Shown here piece after piece: positions 11,501 through 22,770 of a DNA stretch of 64,000 nt (position 1 is its first letter; the number at the start of each line of letters is the position of its first letter). Where the stretch lies: contig NW_019775635.1 in assembly GCF_001039355.2 (NCBI RefSeq), positions 263,885-327,884 of the forward strand, in the 5' to 3' direction. The notes beneath the pieces were generated by a model. That model saw nothing but the letters and a program-made list of their open reading frames with translations, had not been told where the DNA came from and did not search any database. Origin of the DNA: Lingula anatina (taxonomy: Eukaryota > Brachiopoda > Lingulata > Lingulida > Lingulidae). The position numbers and the translations under genes are program-made.

Positions 11501-14500
11501 CAAGATTTGCCTCGGCTGTTGCTTTCAAGAACCTGCCACCATCATGGTATTCACACTGTCAGTGCTGTGGACAGGTGACAGATGACACATTATTACAGAG
11601 ATTTTATGATCGATACTGGGAAGCTTGCAGACATCTCTAACCTTTAGTCTTGTAAGAGTGACAAGGCACACTTGTCAATTAGAGCAGTCATTCCGACCAA
11701 TTTAGTGTATTTTCTTAGAAAAAAGGTTTCCAACTCTGGTGAAAATGGATTCCCACACAGCAGGTAATTGGCCTCACATTTGTGGTAATTGTCTTATTTT
11801 TGGATGAAATTACTTGAGCATTTTACTGTAATTAGTTCTGGAGAGAGTGCCTTTTTTGTGCTCATTTTTGTTTCAAAGGGCTACAGGTATGAATTACATT
11901 ACACCATGATGTGAGTAGGCAGCCTGTTTAGCCCTCTTTCTTTTCTTTATGTATTGAGGAGGGGGGGATAATAATAATAATACTAATAATAATAATACTA
12001 ATAATAATAATAACAACAACAACAACAACAACAACAACAATAATAATTATAATAAATAAACAAATGAACAAAAATAAATAAAAAAATAAATAAATAAATA
12101 AAAAGACAACAGTGAATTACACCATATCCCCAACTTTTAACAAAGTTCATACCACATAAATGTGTCTATTTTAAGAACTCCTGCCTGTAAATAGCTGAGA
12201 GAATCAGTTAGTCTACCTTGGAGTAGTTATTTACTTCATGTGTGCCACACAGTTGTGATCATCTAGCCAAATAGACATACTCTCCCATCTATCCTCAAAT
12301 ACCGCCAAGGATCTCATCCAGTCTAGCTGGGAGTGAAGAAACCATTAGGTAACTTATCTGGTGATGAATTGAATAATCATAGGAACTTTTTCACCTGTTT
12401 GTTCCTGTTTCACAGATATAACCTGGGGATCCTCAAGCAGCTTTTTTTTCATAGAGGTTCTGCAATAAACTATTACATCCACAGGTTAATTTATCAAAGG
12501 ATTATCCCAAAATTACCGCAGCAGTCTGGCGGCACCAAGTTACGCAGGTGACAGTGGCAATGAAGATGTTGTTTTGGTGTTCAAGAACGTCTCGCATTTT
12601 TCAGGTGTGAATCATCAGCAAAGGAAAGTATTATATTATCAGTATTGACGGATCGAGAGTGTCTTAATTTATTTGTTTGTTCTAAAACAAACCAATGCTC
12701 TACATCCTGGATTCTGCTTGGTTTTGGATTCTGGTTCCAGACATTTTACCTGGTCGTTTCCTTCTCTGTGATAGATGAATTGATTTGGTTGATCTCCGGA
12801 AGACAGTGCATTCATTAGACGCTATTGACACAACTGTGGATACCATTGAGCCCAATGCCACTTTCATTGCCAGACGAAAACATTATTGTGAAATAAAAAA
12901 TTGATCGAGACCCTTGGCTGCTGCTATTAGGAATCTGGGTTCACGCCTCTGATCTGACATCATTAATTTGAACTAATGGACAGGTATTGCTGATATCGGA
13001 GCTTATTTTCGTTACAATAGTCTGTTGTGATTACTTCTATAGCATAACCAACACAGAGATATCTCAATTCCTTGAATTTCACAGCATCTATCACAGTAGG
13101 TATTAGGAAATCGATCCAGATCTTTCTTGTATTTCTGTCAGTTTTTTCTCTCCGGAAAATTGGTTTCTGCAGGAAGGAGGAAGAAGAGCTGGCCACTTGT
13201 TTTCTTTTCTACCTGGCACGTGAACTTTCTCTGAGCAGTTTATCAGTAACTTTGAAATGGAAGTCTGATCCAGTAACTTAATTTGGTCTGAGTAAGAGGG
13301 AGTGTCCTATTTTTCACCTGTATTTTTCACCTGTATGGATGTTCAGGTATATCTTGTACCCCGTTTATTTTTGTTGTGATTCAGGGAAACTTAAGTTGAG
13401 GAAACTGACTACGTTGAATAACGGTATAGTGCTGTGAGACATGATCTACAGATCTAAGACAGTTGACACTGATATTTATGTGATCTTCATACTTCTCTAC
13501 ATCATAAAAACTAATAGGTTGGTGCTACAGTTGCCAGGTTAGAGAACTGCATTTTATTCAAAAGGACGTACAAAAAAGAAAAGAAAAAAAAAAAAAAAAG
13601 CTGGGATACTATATCAATAGATATATAGATTTTATGACAACACTGGGATTAGAAGAAATGGGTATAACTTTTAATCAAAACTTAAACTGTTGAGAAGCTA
13701 TAGCACTTATAATTTGTGCAAATTTGTCCTGGACACAGACAAATAAAAACAAACTGATTAAATTGTAAAAAAAGATGTTTTAGGGTATGACCAGAGCTTA
13801 ATACGTACTAAGCCAATCAAATTATAGTGTCTTTAAGCCTGTTAAGTTGCCATAGCAACACTAAAGATACCTGTAGTTAGAGGGTAGATTAGAAATGCAC
13901 TACAACGCAGGTAAAAAGCAGACTGTATATACATTGGCTCTGCGACTAGTGGATAGAAAGGTACAGATACTGCTGCAAAGAGATCCATTTGTTTCTTCTT
14001 CCTGTCGGCTTCTTGTGGTGTGAACTAGTCAGGTATACATGTCTTCATAAAGAAACATCCACAATGTACAATTTCTTGGTGCAAAATGGACTTGTGAAAA
14101 GCCAGAAGTTAGCCTACCTAAAAAACTTCAGTCTACCAGAAAGGCGCAGTGTATAACACTAAAAGACATACCTGTACCTGCTGCGACTAAACAAAAGGAG
14201 GATAATTTGATAGAGGAGACATTGATGAAAAAGGTTGCTGCGTGTTATTCAGGAGAAATAGCGAGTAGGGATTACTAGATTACTGACGAGGGCAAATGTC
14301 GATAATAAATAGAGGGCAAGATTTACGTTTATCAGCTTGATCGAATCTCGGGAGGATTTATGCATTATTCAACTGCAGAAAGAGTAAAAAATTCATTTAT
14401 GCTCTCCATATTTTACTTGTCTTTAGTAGAGCACGTCAGAGGACAAATTGGTTTCGATTCTATGAAAAAAGGGGATTTCAATTTATTTACTTGAGAGAAT

Positions 14501-14994
14501 ATATATGCACATGAGGACAAATACAGTCTAAGTAAAGGGCACATGCATCTGAGAGATTTGAGATAATGTAACATTTATCCACCAAGACTAAAAACTGTGT
14601 AAATGAGAATTGATACAATACAAGCTAAGTACTGAAGGAATATAAACTCACCATACCTTTCAGTCAACAACATCAACAAAATGGAGGGTCACGAACACAC
14701 AGGGCCTGGCGACCACTTTTGTAAATTTCACGCCAAAAAGATGGACCATCTGCAGGTGCCAGTCTACGATGGCGCCCCACGCAGGATGTCGGCAGATATG
14801 AACATGTGGGATTTTAAGATGAGAACTCATTACAACAGACAGAGACACTCTGTGGTGAGTTGAAGAACTGTTTTTTGAGTGCATGTGCACATTTTATTAA
14901 CTCATTCAGTCCTATTGAGGAACCCCTACCTCGTCTTGATTGATGAAACACCTAAAGCCACCTGAAGTTAAAAGCCTATTCCAACCTTTTTTAT
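7934..14994. repeat. Copy B of a roughly 7-kb direct duplication
   Basis: This is the second copy of 1-7026. Differences from copy A are typical of alleles: an extra 21-bp tandem repeat of GCCCTCAGAAAAACAAGTTT near 9116, an extra CACCTGTATTTTT near 13319, a shorter C-tract near 10790 and different AAAT-repeat lengths near 8520-8600. The only supportable gene content is the exon at 14681. Confidence 0.93.
14681..14854 (+). CDS. Putative alternative first coding exon, 58 codons (copy B)
   Basis: This is the same exon as at 6713, with identical protein and the same donor (GTG|GTGAGT at 14855). It sits in the second copy of a roughly 7-kb direct duplication whose copies meet at a single N. The one coding difference is silent, whereas the flanks show many substitutions and indels, which fits a constrained coding exon. 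About 30 bp upstream there is a TATAAA string (copy A reads TATATA), which could be a core promoter but is weak evidence in AT-rich DNA. The intron beginning here continues into ordinary sequence to the right, so this copy is in the more reliable context. It is probably the other allele of the 6713 exon, not a paralogue. Confidence 0.66.
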
Positions 14995-15894
14995 TACATC
15001 TCAATCCCTCTACATGCCCCTGTAGTTATTATTATGATTTGTACCCCTTCCAGCACTAGAAACATAGAAGAACACTCATCAATTCCTTCAACCCGTACAC
15101 GTGTGTGCATGTACTTATGCTCACACACATGCACCCATTCATTCACGAACGCATGCACTTTCTGACAAGCTTTCACATCTCCAATTTAAGTTTTATGTAT
15201 TCTCCTTCCTTCCTTTCCATGTTACCTTGACGGGGCTTACTAATGACACTTTATTGGCACGTACTATGTTTTAAATTAAAAATGTGTCTATCATGATTTT
15301 TGTGACAACTTTCATTCACTGATTAATTTCATTTTGCCTCATGGGCATAAACCAGCTTTTTAACTTGATTGAAGGAATACAGATTTATTTCAGGTCTTTC
15401 TGTATGTTTAAATGATTTATGCATTTATTATTTAACATGCACTTGGAGTTGTGTTATATATTTTTCATCCTGTATTAAAGGCAAAAGTTTGATATGATAA
15501 AGACTATTTTTTCAGTGTGGTATAGTTGATAACATCACAGGTGAAGGTAAAGGTTGCTATGAAGTCTGTGAACAGAAGGTGTTAATAGTTGACACAAAGT
15601 TTGCTGTAAGAGTGATAACAAAACAGTTGTCTTTTGGTGATCGTGTGCCCCAGGGAACATTAGGGAACACTTATATTTTATTCACCTATTTTATTTCTTT
15701 ATTTGTTATTAATTTCATTTATGCTCTGTGACTTGAAACTTGAGTATTTTATTATAAAAGATTTCTATCACTTTTGTCTGTCATAATTACTAGTACTGCA
15801 GTATAACTCGGCAGTGTGGACATGCTCATTGATATTTAACTGATTTAATGGTACCTTGGTTCATGATTTTTCACTGATCAGTTTCAACACTTTG

Positions 15895-16126
15895 GGCACA
15901 TTCAGCTTCACACATTTTACTAGCTGGGACTGTCCAACTCTTGGGGGATTCTCGCCAAAGTGCAATCAGTGGAGTCAGCTTAATCGGCACACAATAGTTA
16001 ATTACCACCTTGGAGTTTGAGGAGGCCTGACAGACAGTTAAGCTGAGTTCACTGATTGCACTTAAGCAAGAATCCTCTGCAGAGTTGGACTGGCACAGCT
16101 AGTGCAATGTGTGAATCTGAATACAG
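15895..16126. mobile_element. Long inverted-repeat (foldback/MITE-like) element
   Basis: Two arms of about 88 bp (15895-15983 and 16038-16126) are reverse complements at roughly 80% identity around a 54-bp loop. Matching blocks include CACACATT, ACTAGCTG, GTCCAACTC, AAGTGCAATCAGTG and TCAGCTTAA. No transposase is present. Ends and target-site duplication are not clear. It is probably an old non-autonomous DNA element. Confidence 0.75.
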
Positions 16127-16422
16127 TCTTAGTGGAAATGTTCCCCGCATATATTGAATACATGATGTATTGCCTAAGAATTCAACCCTTGGGGATAATA
16201 CTTCTCCGTTAATTGGTATTTATCAAGGATTCTTGCTGTTCCTCATGCAGCGCACCATTAAACAGGTAGACATTTATTAATGTCTTGCTCTCCTCGCCAT
16301 TGTTATTTCTTGTTTAATGTATACGTATCAGAGAGCAACTGATAAGTTTCCCTACAGGGTGGTTGAGAACATGTTGTATATGGCTATGAATATTGCAGCA
16401 TTAGGTATACCCATAGTGAAAG

Positions 16423-16567
16423 CTCGGGGCTCCGTAACTCAAAAGCATCATGAATTGCGGTAACGATATCAAAATTCGTTTTGAGGCTATTACATGGGGC
16501 AAGTTATGGAATAGGACGCTTGCGCTCGGCTGCAATTCGCGATGCTTTTCAGTTACGGAGCCCAGGG
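16423..16567. mobile_element. MITE-like element with 36-bp terminal inverted repeats
   Basis: The left end (16423-16458) and right end (16532-16567) match as inverted repeats at 31 of 36 positions, with core GGGCTCCGTAACT then AAAAGCATC. The interior is 73 bp, CpG-rich at its right side, and non-coding. No clear target-site duplication was found. Confidence 0.75.
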
Positions 16568-16833
16568 TTCCACATTGGCTGGGAATTCTATCAGAATCTT
16601 ATGATATCTTTATCTGGAGTGTGGTTTAGGCATGTAGTCTATGCCATTCATTTTTAACTAGAAAATATAATTTTGATCTTATCAGCTAAATTGTTATTGG
16701 TTTTTGTTAAATCCTTTGCTGAAAGGTTGGTTACCATTTCCATTACCATTGATGACTGGTCTTATTATTAAGATTATTTTGTGACAATCCGAAACAGGCA
16801 TGGAATGATTTTAGTTTGCCTGTTGCTGGATGT

Positions 16834-17160
16834 TGTTACTTTTGATTACTGGTCCAGGAATTTCAATCCTTAGGTGACTTTATTTTAAGACTTAATCTTT
16901 GTCAGTCTGTTATTTCTGTTTAAGCAGCTCAGTGAGAAACAGGTGAAGTGGTACTGTATTTGCTACCTGCTGCCGTCATGCCAGATAAAATTGGCAGAAA
17001 CAAGATATTCACATTAACTCTCTAGACATGTGATAACAAGTTTTCTAGCTGCTGTAGCATGGAAACAGCTCAAACAGCTATTACCCAAACATTTTCCATG
17101 CCACTTATTCCAAATTTAATTAAATTAATATTGTTTTTTTTTTTTTTTTTTTCAAAATCA
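16834..17160. repeat. 327-bp direct repeat at a contig join, left copy
   Basis: It matches 17162-17478 with one visible substitution (AATTTCAATCC / AATTTCGATCC) and a longer T-tract (17134-17152) at its end. It is most simply the unmerged end of one contig. Confidence 0.92.
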
Positions 17161-17161
17161 N
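17161..17161. other. Single-N contig join
   Basis: One N separating the two copies of a 0.3-kb direct repeat, next to a poly-T tract. Confidence 0.95.
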
Positions 17162-17478
17162 TGTTACTTTTGATTACTGGTCCAGGAATTTCGATCCTTA
17201 GGTGACTTTATTTTAAGACTTAATCTTTGTCAGTCTGTTATTTCTGTTTAAGCAGCTCAGTGAGAAACAGGTGAAGTGGTACTGTATTTGCTACCTGCTG
17301 CCGTCATGCCAGATAAAATTGGCAGAAACAAGATATTCACATTAACTCTCTAGACATGTGATAACAAGTTTTCTAGCTGCTGTAGCATGGAAACAGCTCA
17401 AACAGCTATTACCCAAACATTTTCCATGCCACTTATTCCAAATTTAATTAAATTAATATTTTTTTTTTTTTCAAAATA
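17162..17478. repeat. 317-bp direct repeat at a contig join, right copy
   Basis: Second copy of 16834-17160, ending in a shorter T-tract and continuing into unrelated downstream sequence. Confidence 0.92.
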
Positions 17479-17695
17479 ATTCTGTTATAAGATGATCAAA
17501 ATTGCTTCTTTTTCTATTACATCTTTTACATAACTTTTGAAAAAAAAACATTATCCAGTGTTGGGAAGTGTAAATTTTCGAATCTGTTCATAGTTTTCGA
17601 GAAATTATATTATCTTCATTTGTTAGTGCCTGGTCTGAGTTTTGGCTGATTTGGATGAGGAATTGATAGCAAGTGATAAGGATGGGAAATAGTAA

Positions 17696-17726
17696 GGGTG
17701 GGTGGTTGGGGGGTGGGGGGTGGGGG
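17696..17726 (+). repeat. G-rich tract, strong G-quadruplex motif
   Basis: GGGTGGGTGGTT followed by G6, T, G6, T, G5. It satisfies G3+N1-7 with five G-runs on the + strand. The function is unknown. Confidence 0.85.
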
Positions 17727-18204
17727 TAATGGGTAATATATGGAGAAGAAAGGGTGATTAAATGATCAGAACCCTAGAACCAAGTTCATCTGACTTGTGA
17801 AATGACCTGTAAACCTCAGCTCATCAATGGCTTCTCCAACACAATGACAGATAAAAATCAAGAGCATCTCTAACACAATGATGAAATTTGAATACAAGTA
17901 AACAACTTCTCTAAAACAATGATTTTATAGCTTTAGAGAAGTATTACAAAACTGTGTAGATCTTGAATCTGTTTACTCTTTATACATATGTAGGGTCAGC
18001 TGGTGCACATTTCAAAAGGCATAGCATGCTTACTTGTAATGCAGCCATGCACTGACCTGGTGACCTTGATCTCTGACCTAGGTCATGTCAACACTAGTGG
18101 AGTGGATTATATAATCACTGTGTACTTGAAGCAGTCAGTGATTTGTTTATTGGAAAATAAAGCAAATTGATTTTGTTGCATTTAGGACTAGGTTTATGCA
18201 CACT

Positions 18205-18207
<3 letters not shown>

Positions 18208-18252
<45 letters not shown>
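18208..18252. repeat. (GA)n microsatellite
   Basis: About 22 GA units. Confidence 0.97.
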
Positions 18253-18255
<3 letters not shown>

Positions 18256-18584
18256 AAGCTTATAAAAGAGCTGTAAGTGACCTTATGTGTCAGTGTTGTG
18301 GAGTCTTTCAACTTTCACATTCAGATTATTTTCTGTTCTCAAAGTAAACAGTGAAGAGGAGAGATAAGAAGTTGTTACCTTTCAATTAATTCATTGAGGT
18401 GGAGGTCTTCTTGAAGAATTTATGGCCCCAGTGATGGATTAAGAATCATAATTAAAGGCACTAAAATATACTGTAGTTGTTTATTTTGATGGTGCAAGTA
18501 CATTAACGTACCAGTAGCTGGGTCAAGAGCATAGCGGTCAATGTACCAGGAACAGACAGGACACAGTGAAATTTAAGTGAAGGC

Positions 18585-18588
<4 letters not shown>

Positions 18589-18632
<44 letters not shown>
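18589..18632. repeat. (GA)n microsatellite
   Basis: A second GA tract of similar length about 340 bp after the first; read on the minus strand it yields a Leu-Ser repeat frame that is not a gene. Confidence 0.97.
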
Positions 18633-18634
<2 letters not shown>

Positions 18635-19670
18635 TATCACATGCAGGATTTTAAATGGAACATATCTCCAGTCAGTTGAATGGTGGATTGCCTGCAAGTT
18701 TGTTGCACTGACCTACATGTAGAACTCTGGAATTATCGATGAACAATGTATAGGAGCCAGCTTTAAATTGAAAGCCTAGAAGGAAATACAACAATGCACA
18801 TGTGCTTAATGGCTTGAGTAGTGTACTGTGTACATCAGAAAGTGTACTGAGTCTAGTCAGGACATGTTTTTGTGAAGCTTCATGGAGAGGGTTGAAATAT
18901 TTTGTTATTCGATCCAACCATCACAGGGTCATTATAAACACAAGCTGCATGGGCCAGTCAGACCTAGATTTGTATATACTTTTGATGTGTTAAAGTAACA
19001 GATCTTGACCCATTTTCACCTGCCTTAGAGAGCAGGTGTGTTTTGCTGTAGTACCAGTGAACTACAGTATGGTGCCACAGGGGATGTGGTTTCCATCATT
19101 TTGTATGAGAAAACCTGAAATGATGACAACTGGCACAAAAGGGTATAATACAGCTAGGCTCAGGCAGTTTATATAGCCACTTACCAGTGACATGTCCATC
19201 CTCTTTGTGAATAACTCACTTGGACATTTGTAAACATAGGGGATAAGAGACTTCCATAAAGAGGCTCTGATTCAGGATTGGTGCAGAGGTGCATTGGATT
19301 TATTATTGTCTTTAGTACATTGTGAAACTCATCTTGTGGTACCCTATATATCAACCATGGATATAGGTTTTCTGAAAGGGTCCCTTCCAAACTACTACCA
19401 TAGGAGTTCCATAGCCATAGAACTATCTTCAGTAAGCAGCTGGGATTTTATGTATAAACACGCACAGAGAAACGAATGCCAGTGGGATTTCTCTTGATAT
19501 GATTACTGAAAAGAACTGCGTTTTCTAGATGGGTTTAATAGATACATGTACTTCATTGCCAGGACTTTGCCACTAACTGTAAACAAGCTCTTCATTGCAA
19601 AGTTCATTCAAGGACTGCCTCATATAGCACTGCTTTACTTGTGGTCACATTGAAGAGACCACTAGACTTT

Positions 19671-19800
19671 GGGAGCATGGGTTAATGCAAGTTTCAGGGA
19701 GCATGGATTTCTGCGAATTTCAGGGAGCATGTGTCAATGCATAATTCTGGGAGCATGAATTAATGCACATTACCAAGAATATGCATAAATGCATATTTCT
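19671..19800. repeat. 26-bp minisatellite, five units
   Basis: Five back-to-back 26-bp units, the first four beginning GGGAGCATG and the fifth diverged (AAGAATATG). Units share ATGCAxxTTTC-like ends. Divergence between units is high, so the array is old. Confidence 0.88.
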
Positions 19801-20244
19801 GAATGAGTTGTGGTGGCTTGAAGTGGTACAGCACATACACCATAAGCACACTATGGGATTGTTTTGCGATTAGGATTTCTAACCACAAGGAGCCAGTCTA
19901 ATCCTCCTTTTGTCCCGCCTGCTGCAATAGTAATCAAGATAATGCACCTTCTGTTATATAATTAGACAAACTGCCAAGTTAGATTATTACAAGCTTGCTG
20001 GGCCCAAGTTGACTGGAAACCCAACACAGCCGGAGTTAGAAGCTGTCTCAACTTGACATGAAAACAAATGTATAAATCCCACTGGTGCAAATCACTCTTG
20101 AAACTTTGTGATCACTATATCTTCTAGCTTGCATACATAATACGTATATTCCATTGATTATTATTAGGCTTAAAGTACACTACCATATCTGTAGAACACT
20201 TCAAGCCTTTCTTTAAGACTGCCATAGCTATCTCTAGAAATAAA

Positions 20245-20370
20245 ATGAACATGTATTCACCCAAAATGATGATGTCCATGAAAAGAAAATTTTCTCAGTT
20301 GAGTGTCACAAATGAAGAGTCGGAGCCTGATGAAGACGTGGATGTTGAAATGACAGAGGTGAAGAATCAG
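20245..20370 (+). CDS. Putative alternative first coding exon, 42 codons
   Basis: ATG opens a 42-codon frame ending at AAG AAT CAG|GTATAG, phase 0, matching the phase of the other ATG exons in the window. The peptide has a Met-rich start (MNMYSPKMMMSM), a basic KRKFSQLS segment at residues 13-20 with possible kinase sites, and an acidic stretch at residues 24-37 (EESEPDEDVDVEME-like). A candidate acceptor (CTATCTCTAG) lies about 8 bp upstream, so the ATG may follow a spliced 5' leader. No in-frame stop is seen for at least 80 bp upstream, so translation could in principle start earlier. No domain is recognised. Assignment to the same gene as its neighbours rests on strand, ATG, donor and phase. 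Confidence 0.55.
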
Positions 20371-21949
20371 GTATAGTTTTATGTCCATTTTTCTATTGCC
20401 CCTCATATGGTGGATAAAGAATGTACACTGCTGTTTATGCAAACATGAATTGCTATATATTTCGCCAATATTTATTTATTGCAGATAAATCCATTAAAAG
20501 CATGTAAATATTTTAGCACCATGATAAAGTTTCAGATACTGCATGGATTATATATGAAGTGCATATTTGTGAAATTTCCAAATTATTTTATGCATGCCAA
20601 GGTGTTTCGGTGGCGACATTTACAGGTTTTACAGTTCATATTTATATATTCCTCTTTCTATATTCCCCCCTCATATCACCCCAACAACAATAACAACAAC
20701 AAAAACAACAACACAATTTTGCTGTAGTGTACAGTGATAATACACTGTGTATAGACAGTGAAGAGACCCATTATAGATGTATGATAGCTTAGAATCGGCT
20801 CATTCATGTCCTGATAAGACATCTTCAATGTTTACCTGGCTCTAGTGTATCACAGTGAGATTTGACATGTATATACTAGTACACACACTGATAGCAGCAT
20901 CAAAGGGTTTTTTTTTCATCTGGAAATAGGTCACCCAGGGCATTGACCTAGATTTCTGCCTTAGACAGAAGGCTGGCTGAAGTTAACATGTGTGCTGTAA
21001 ATTTATTGGATTTTCATATAATGGTGTTTACTGTGTTAACATTTCTGAAAATGTGAAATAATAATAATAATGATGATGAGGATGATTGATGCAGAGCTTT
21101 AGCAAGATACCAGTATGTAGTTGCAGATTTGCAAAACAAAAATAAATTCAGGAAAAAATGTTAAGAAGAATAAAAGGATGAAAAGAAATGTTAAAATGAA
21201 AATGTGAAAGGTATCAGTTTTAATCAAGGCAAACAGCTGTACATATTGAACCCCAGCTAAGGTTAATGTGGTGACATTTCTTCAATGGTGTAAATATATT
21301 GTAAAACATAGTTCATATTATTATGGCTAAAACATAAATTGCTTTGATTTACTTCCTAACATGAAATTGGGATAATACTTTATAGGTAATTCAAAGCAAA
21401 AATCAATATGTAATACATGCTTTGAAGGGCAACATTTTATTTTTTCTGAACGGGAGTCAAATATGTTGGGGGGGGGGGTTTGCAAGTGAATGTTTCATTG
21501 CATTGCGTTAGGTGAGCTTGATGGTTGTGAAAGCTAAGCATTCTCACCTTTACTGTGATTGATATTGGATGTGATGGCAGCAATGAGACAACATTGTGGC
21601 GTTGGAAATAGCTTTCATTGAATTGCTGGCACCTCTACTACTGAAATTGTACATATCTATATGTAATTGCATCGTTTACTTGAAATTTATTTACTGCATT
21701 ATGGTTAAACATTGATAGCTTTCAGTGTCAATAGATACTTATACATTGATAATTAAGAATTTGGGTGCATGGAAAGATACAAGTGGTGAATTAAGTTGGT
21801 CCACATTTGAAAGGTGTCGCCAGGGTTTCAGATGTCTTACCCACAGGGTAATGCCTTACAAATCTGCTCAAACCCACAACAGAGAAGAGCACTTGGTTAC
21901 CCTGTAATGATATTTGTCAGTTTGAGACTATTGCACAAAATGTTGAGAA
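20371..21949. other. Intron-like DNA, no gene seen
   Basis: AT-rich DNA after the 42-codon exon donor. It contains a short AAC repeat (20682-20714), an AAT/GAT repeat (21057-21085) and a G9 run near 21470. No convincing coding segment was found. Confidence 0.6.
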
Positions 21950-22080
21950 TACGGTAAAGTTTTGAAAATTTCGTCATACCCAGGAGTCGGGGAGAGGTAA
22001 TTTTGAAAAATTAGTCGGATTTACACAATTAAAAATATTAATTAATTTTTAAGCGACGAAATTTTCAAGACTTTACCGTA
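21950..22080. mobile_element. MITE-like element with 24-bp TIRs and TA target duplication
   Basis: Inverted ends CGGTAAAGTTTTGAAAATTT.. (21952-21975) and their complement (22055-22078) match at 23 of 24 positions and are flanked by TA on both sides (21950-21951, 22079-22080). TA duplication and small size fit a Tc1/mariner-type non-autonomous element. The interior is AT-rich and non-coding. Its right end abuts the start of the 2-kb duplication. Confidence 0.85.
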
Positions 22081-22264
22081 GGTCTGATGTGAATGATTAT
22101 AGCTGCTATTTATAACAAATAAATAATCTAAAAATTTTTTTTACCTCTTTTGTCTTTTAAATAAGTGTAGAGAGAAAACTGTAGTAGAGTCATGACAGTT
22201 TTTTTTTTCTTTCAGTATTATAATCGCACTTTTAGGTATAAAAATTTCTACTTTTATTGTAGGC

Positions 22265-22614
22265 CAACAGCTTATTAAATACTTGTAGACCAAATTTGCA
22301 GTGCCACTTAATGCAGTTGCTTCCTTAATATTAGCAGCTCAAGCACAGCGGAATTTAGAACTAAATACTTTTTTCTGATACTGCCGGACACCCTGTTGAT
22401 ACCGGTAAATTGCTGCACTCTCCTTGACAAGAAATGGCATATATGTGAATCGTAATAGCAACAGCTTATAAAATGCTTCTAGACCAGATTTGCAGAGTGA
22501 CTTAAAGCAGTTGTTTCCTTCATATTGGCAGCTCAAGTATATAGAACTAACTACATTTTTTTTTAAACAGTTGGACACCCTGTTGATAATGATATGCTGA
22601 CAAGAAATGGCAGA
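22265..22614 (+). repeat. Degenerate tandem repeat, 194-bp spacing, reaching into an exon
   Basis: Unit 1 (22265-22440) and unit 2 (22459-22614) share CAACAGCTTATxAAATxCTT, GCAGCTCAAG, GGACACCCTGTTGAT and TGACAAGAAATGGCA. Unit 2 covers the acceptor and first 44 nt of the terminal-exon candidate, so unit 1 carries a decayed copy of that exon start. The same pair occurs in the second 2-kb copy (from about 24277). Confidence 0.82.
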
Positions 22615-22770
22615 GAATGGAATGGGGAACATATGTCTACATATGGGGTGCAATTAGATGACTTAAAGGACAGAGAGGCTTTAACTTCCAACCTATCTGA
22701 ACTTGATTGCACCCCTGCATGTTATTTTGTGAACCACCGAGACCCCAGCGTGAATTATGAAGGTTATTAG
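22571..22770 (+). CDS. Putative terminal coding exon, 65 residues plus stop (copy A)
   Basis: A pyrimidine tract and AAACAG acceptor are followed by a 200-nt open segment ending in TAG. The exon would be entered in phase 1 (one base from the previous exon plus TT). It encodes a balanced, charged sequence starting GHPVDNDMLTRNGREWNGEH and ending NHRDPSVNYEGY, with Cys at 46 and 50. The codon immediately before the acceptor is a stop (TAA) in this copy, which fits an exon boundary there. All 200 nt appear identical in copy B while flanks differ, suggesting constraint. I do not recognise the protein. Its phase-1 entry does not match the phase-0 donors of the ATG exons, so it may belong to another gene or need an intermediate exon. 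A chance open frame remains possible. Confidence 0.45.

Larger units (their letters stand above)
14995..20244. other. Intron-like DNA, no gene seen
   Basis: Between the second copy of the 58-codon exon and the 42-codon exon I see no credible coding segment. The stretch holds two inverted-repeat elements (15.9 and 16.4 kb), a short duplicated join at 17161, a G-rich tract, two GA repeats and a 26-bp minisatellite, listed separately. Confidence 0.6.

Noticed and set aside
19671-19800. Evenly spaced repeats as a possible CRISPR array
   Set aside because: Units are contiguous 26-bp tandem copies without spacers, and the window is eukaryotic.
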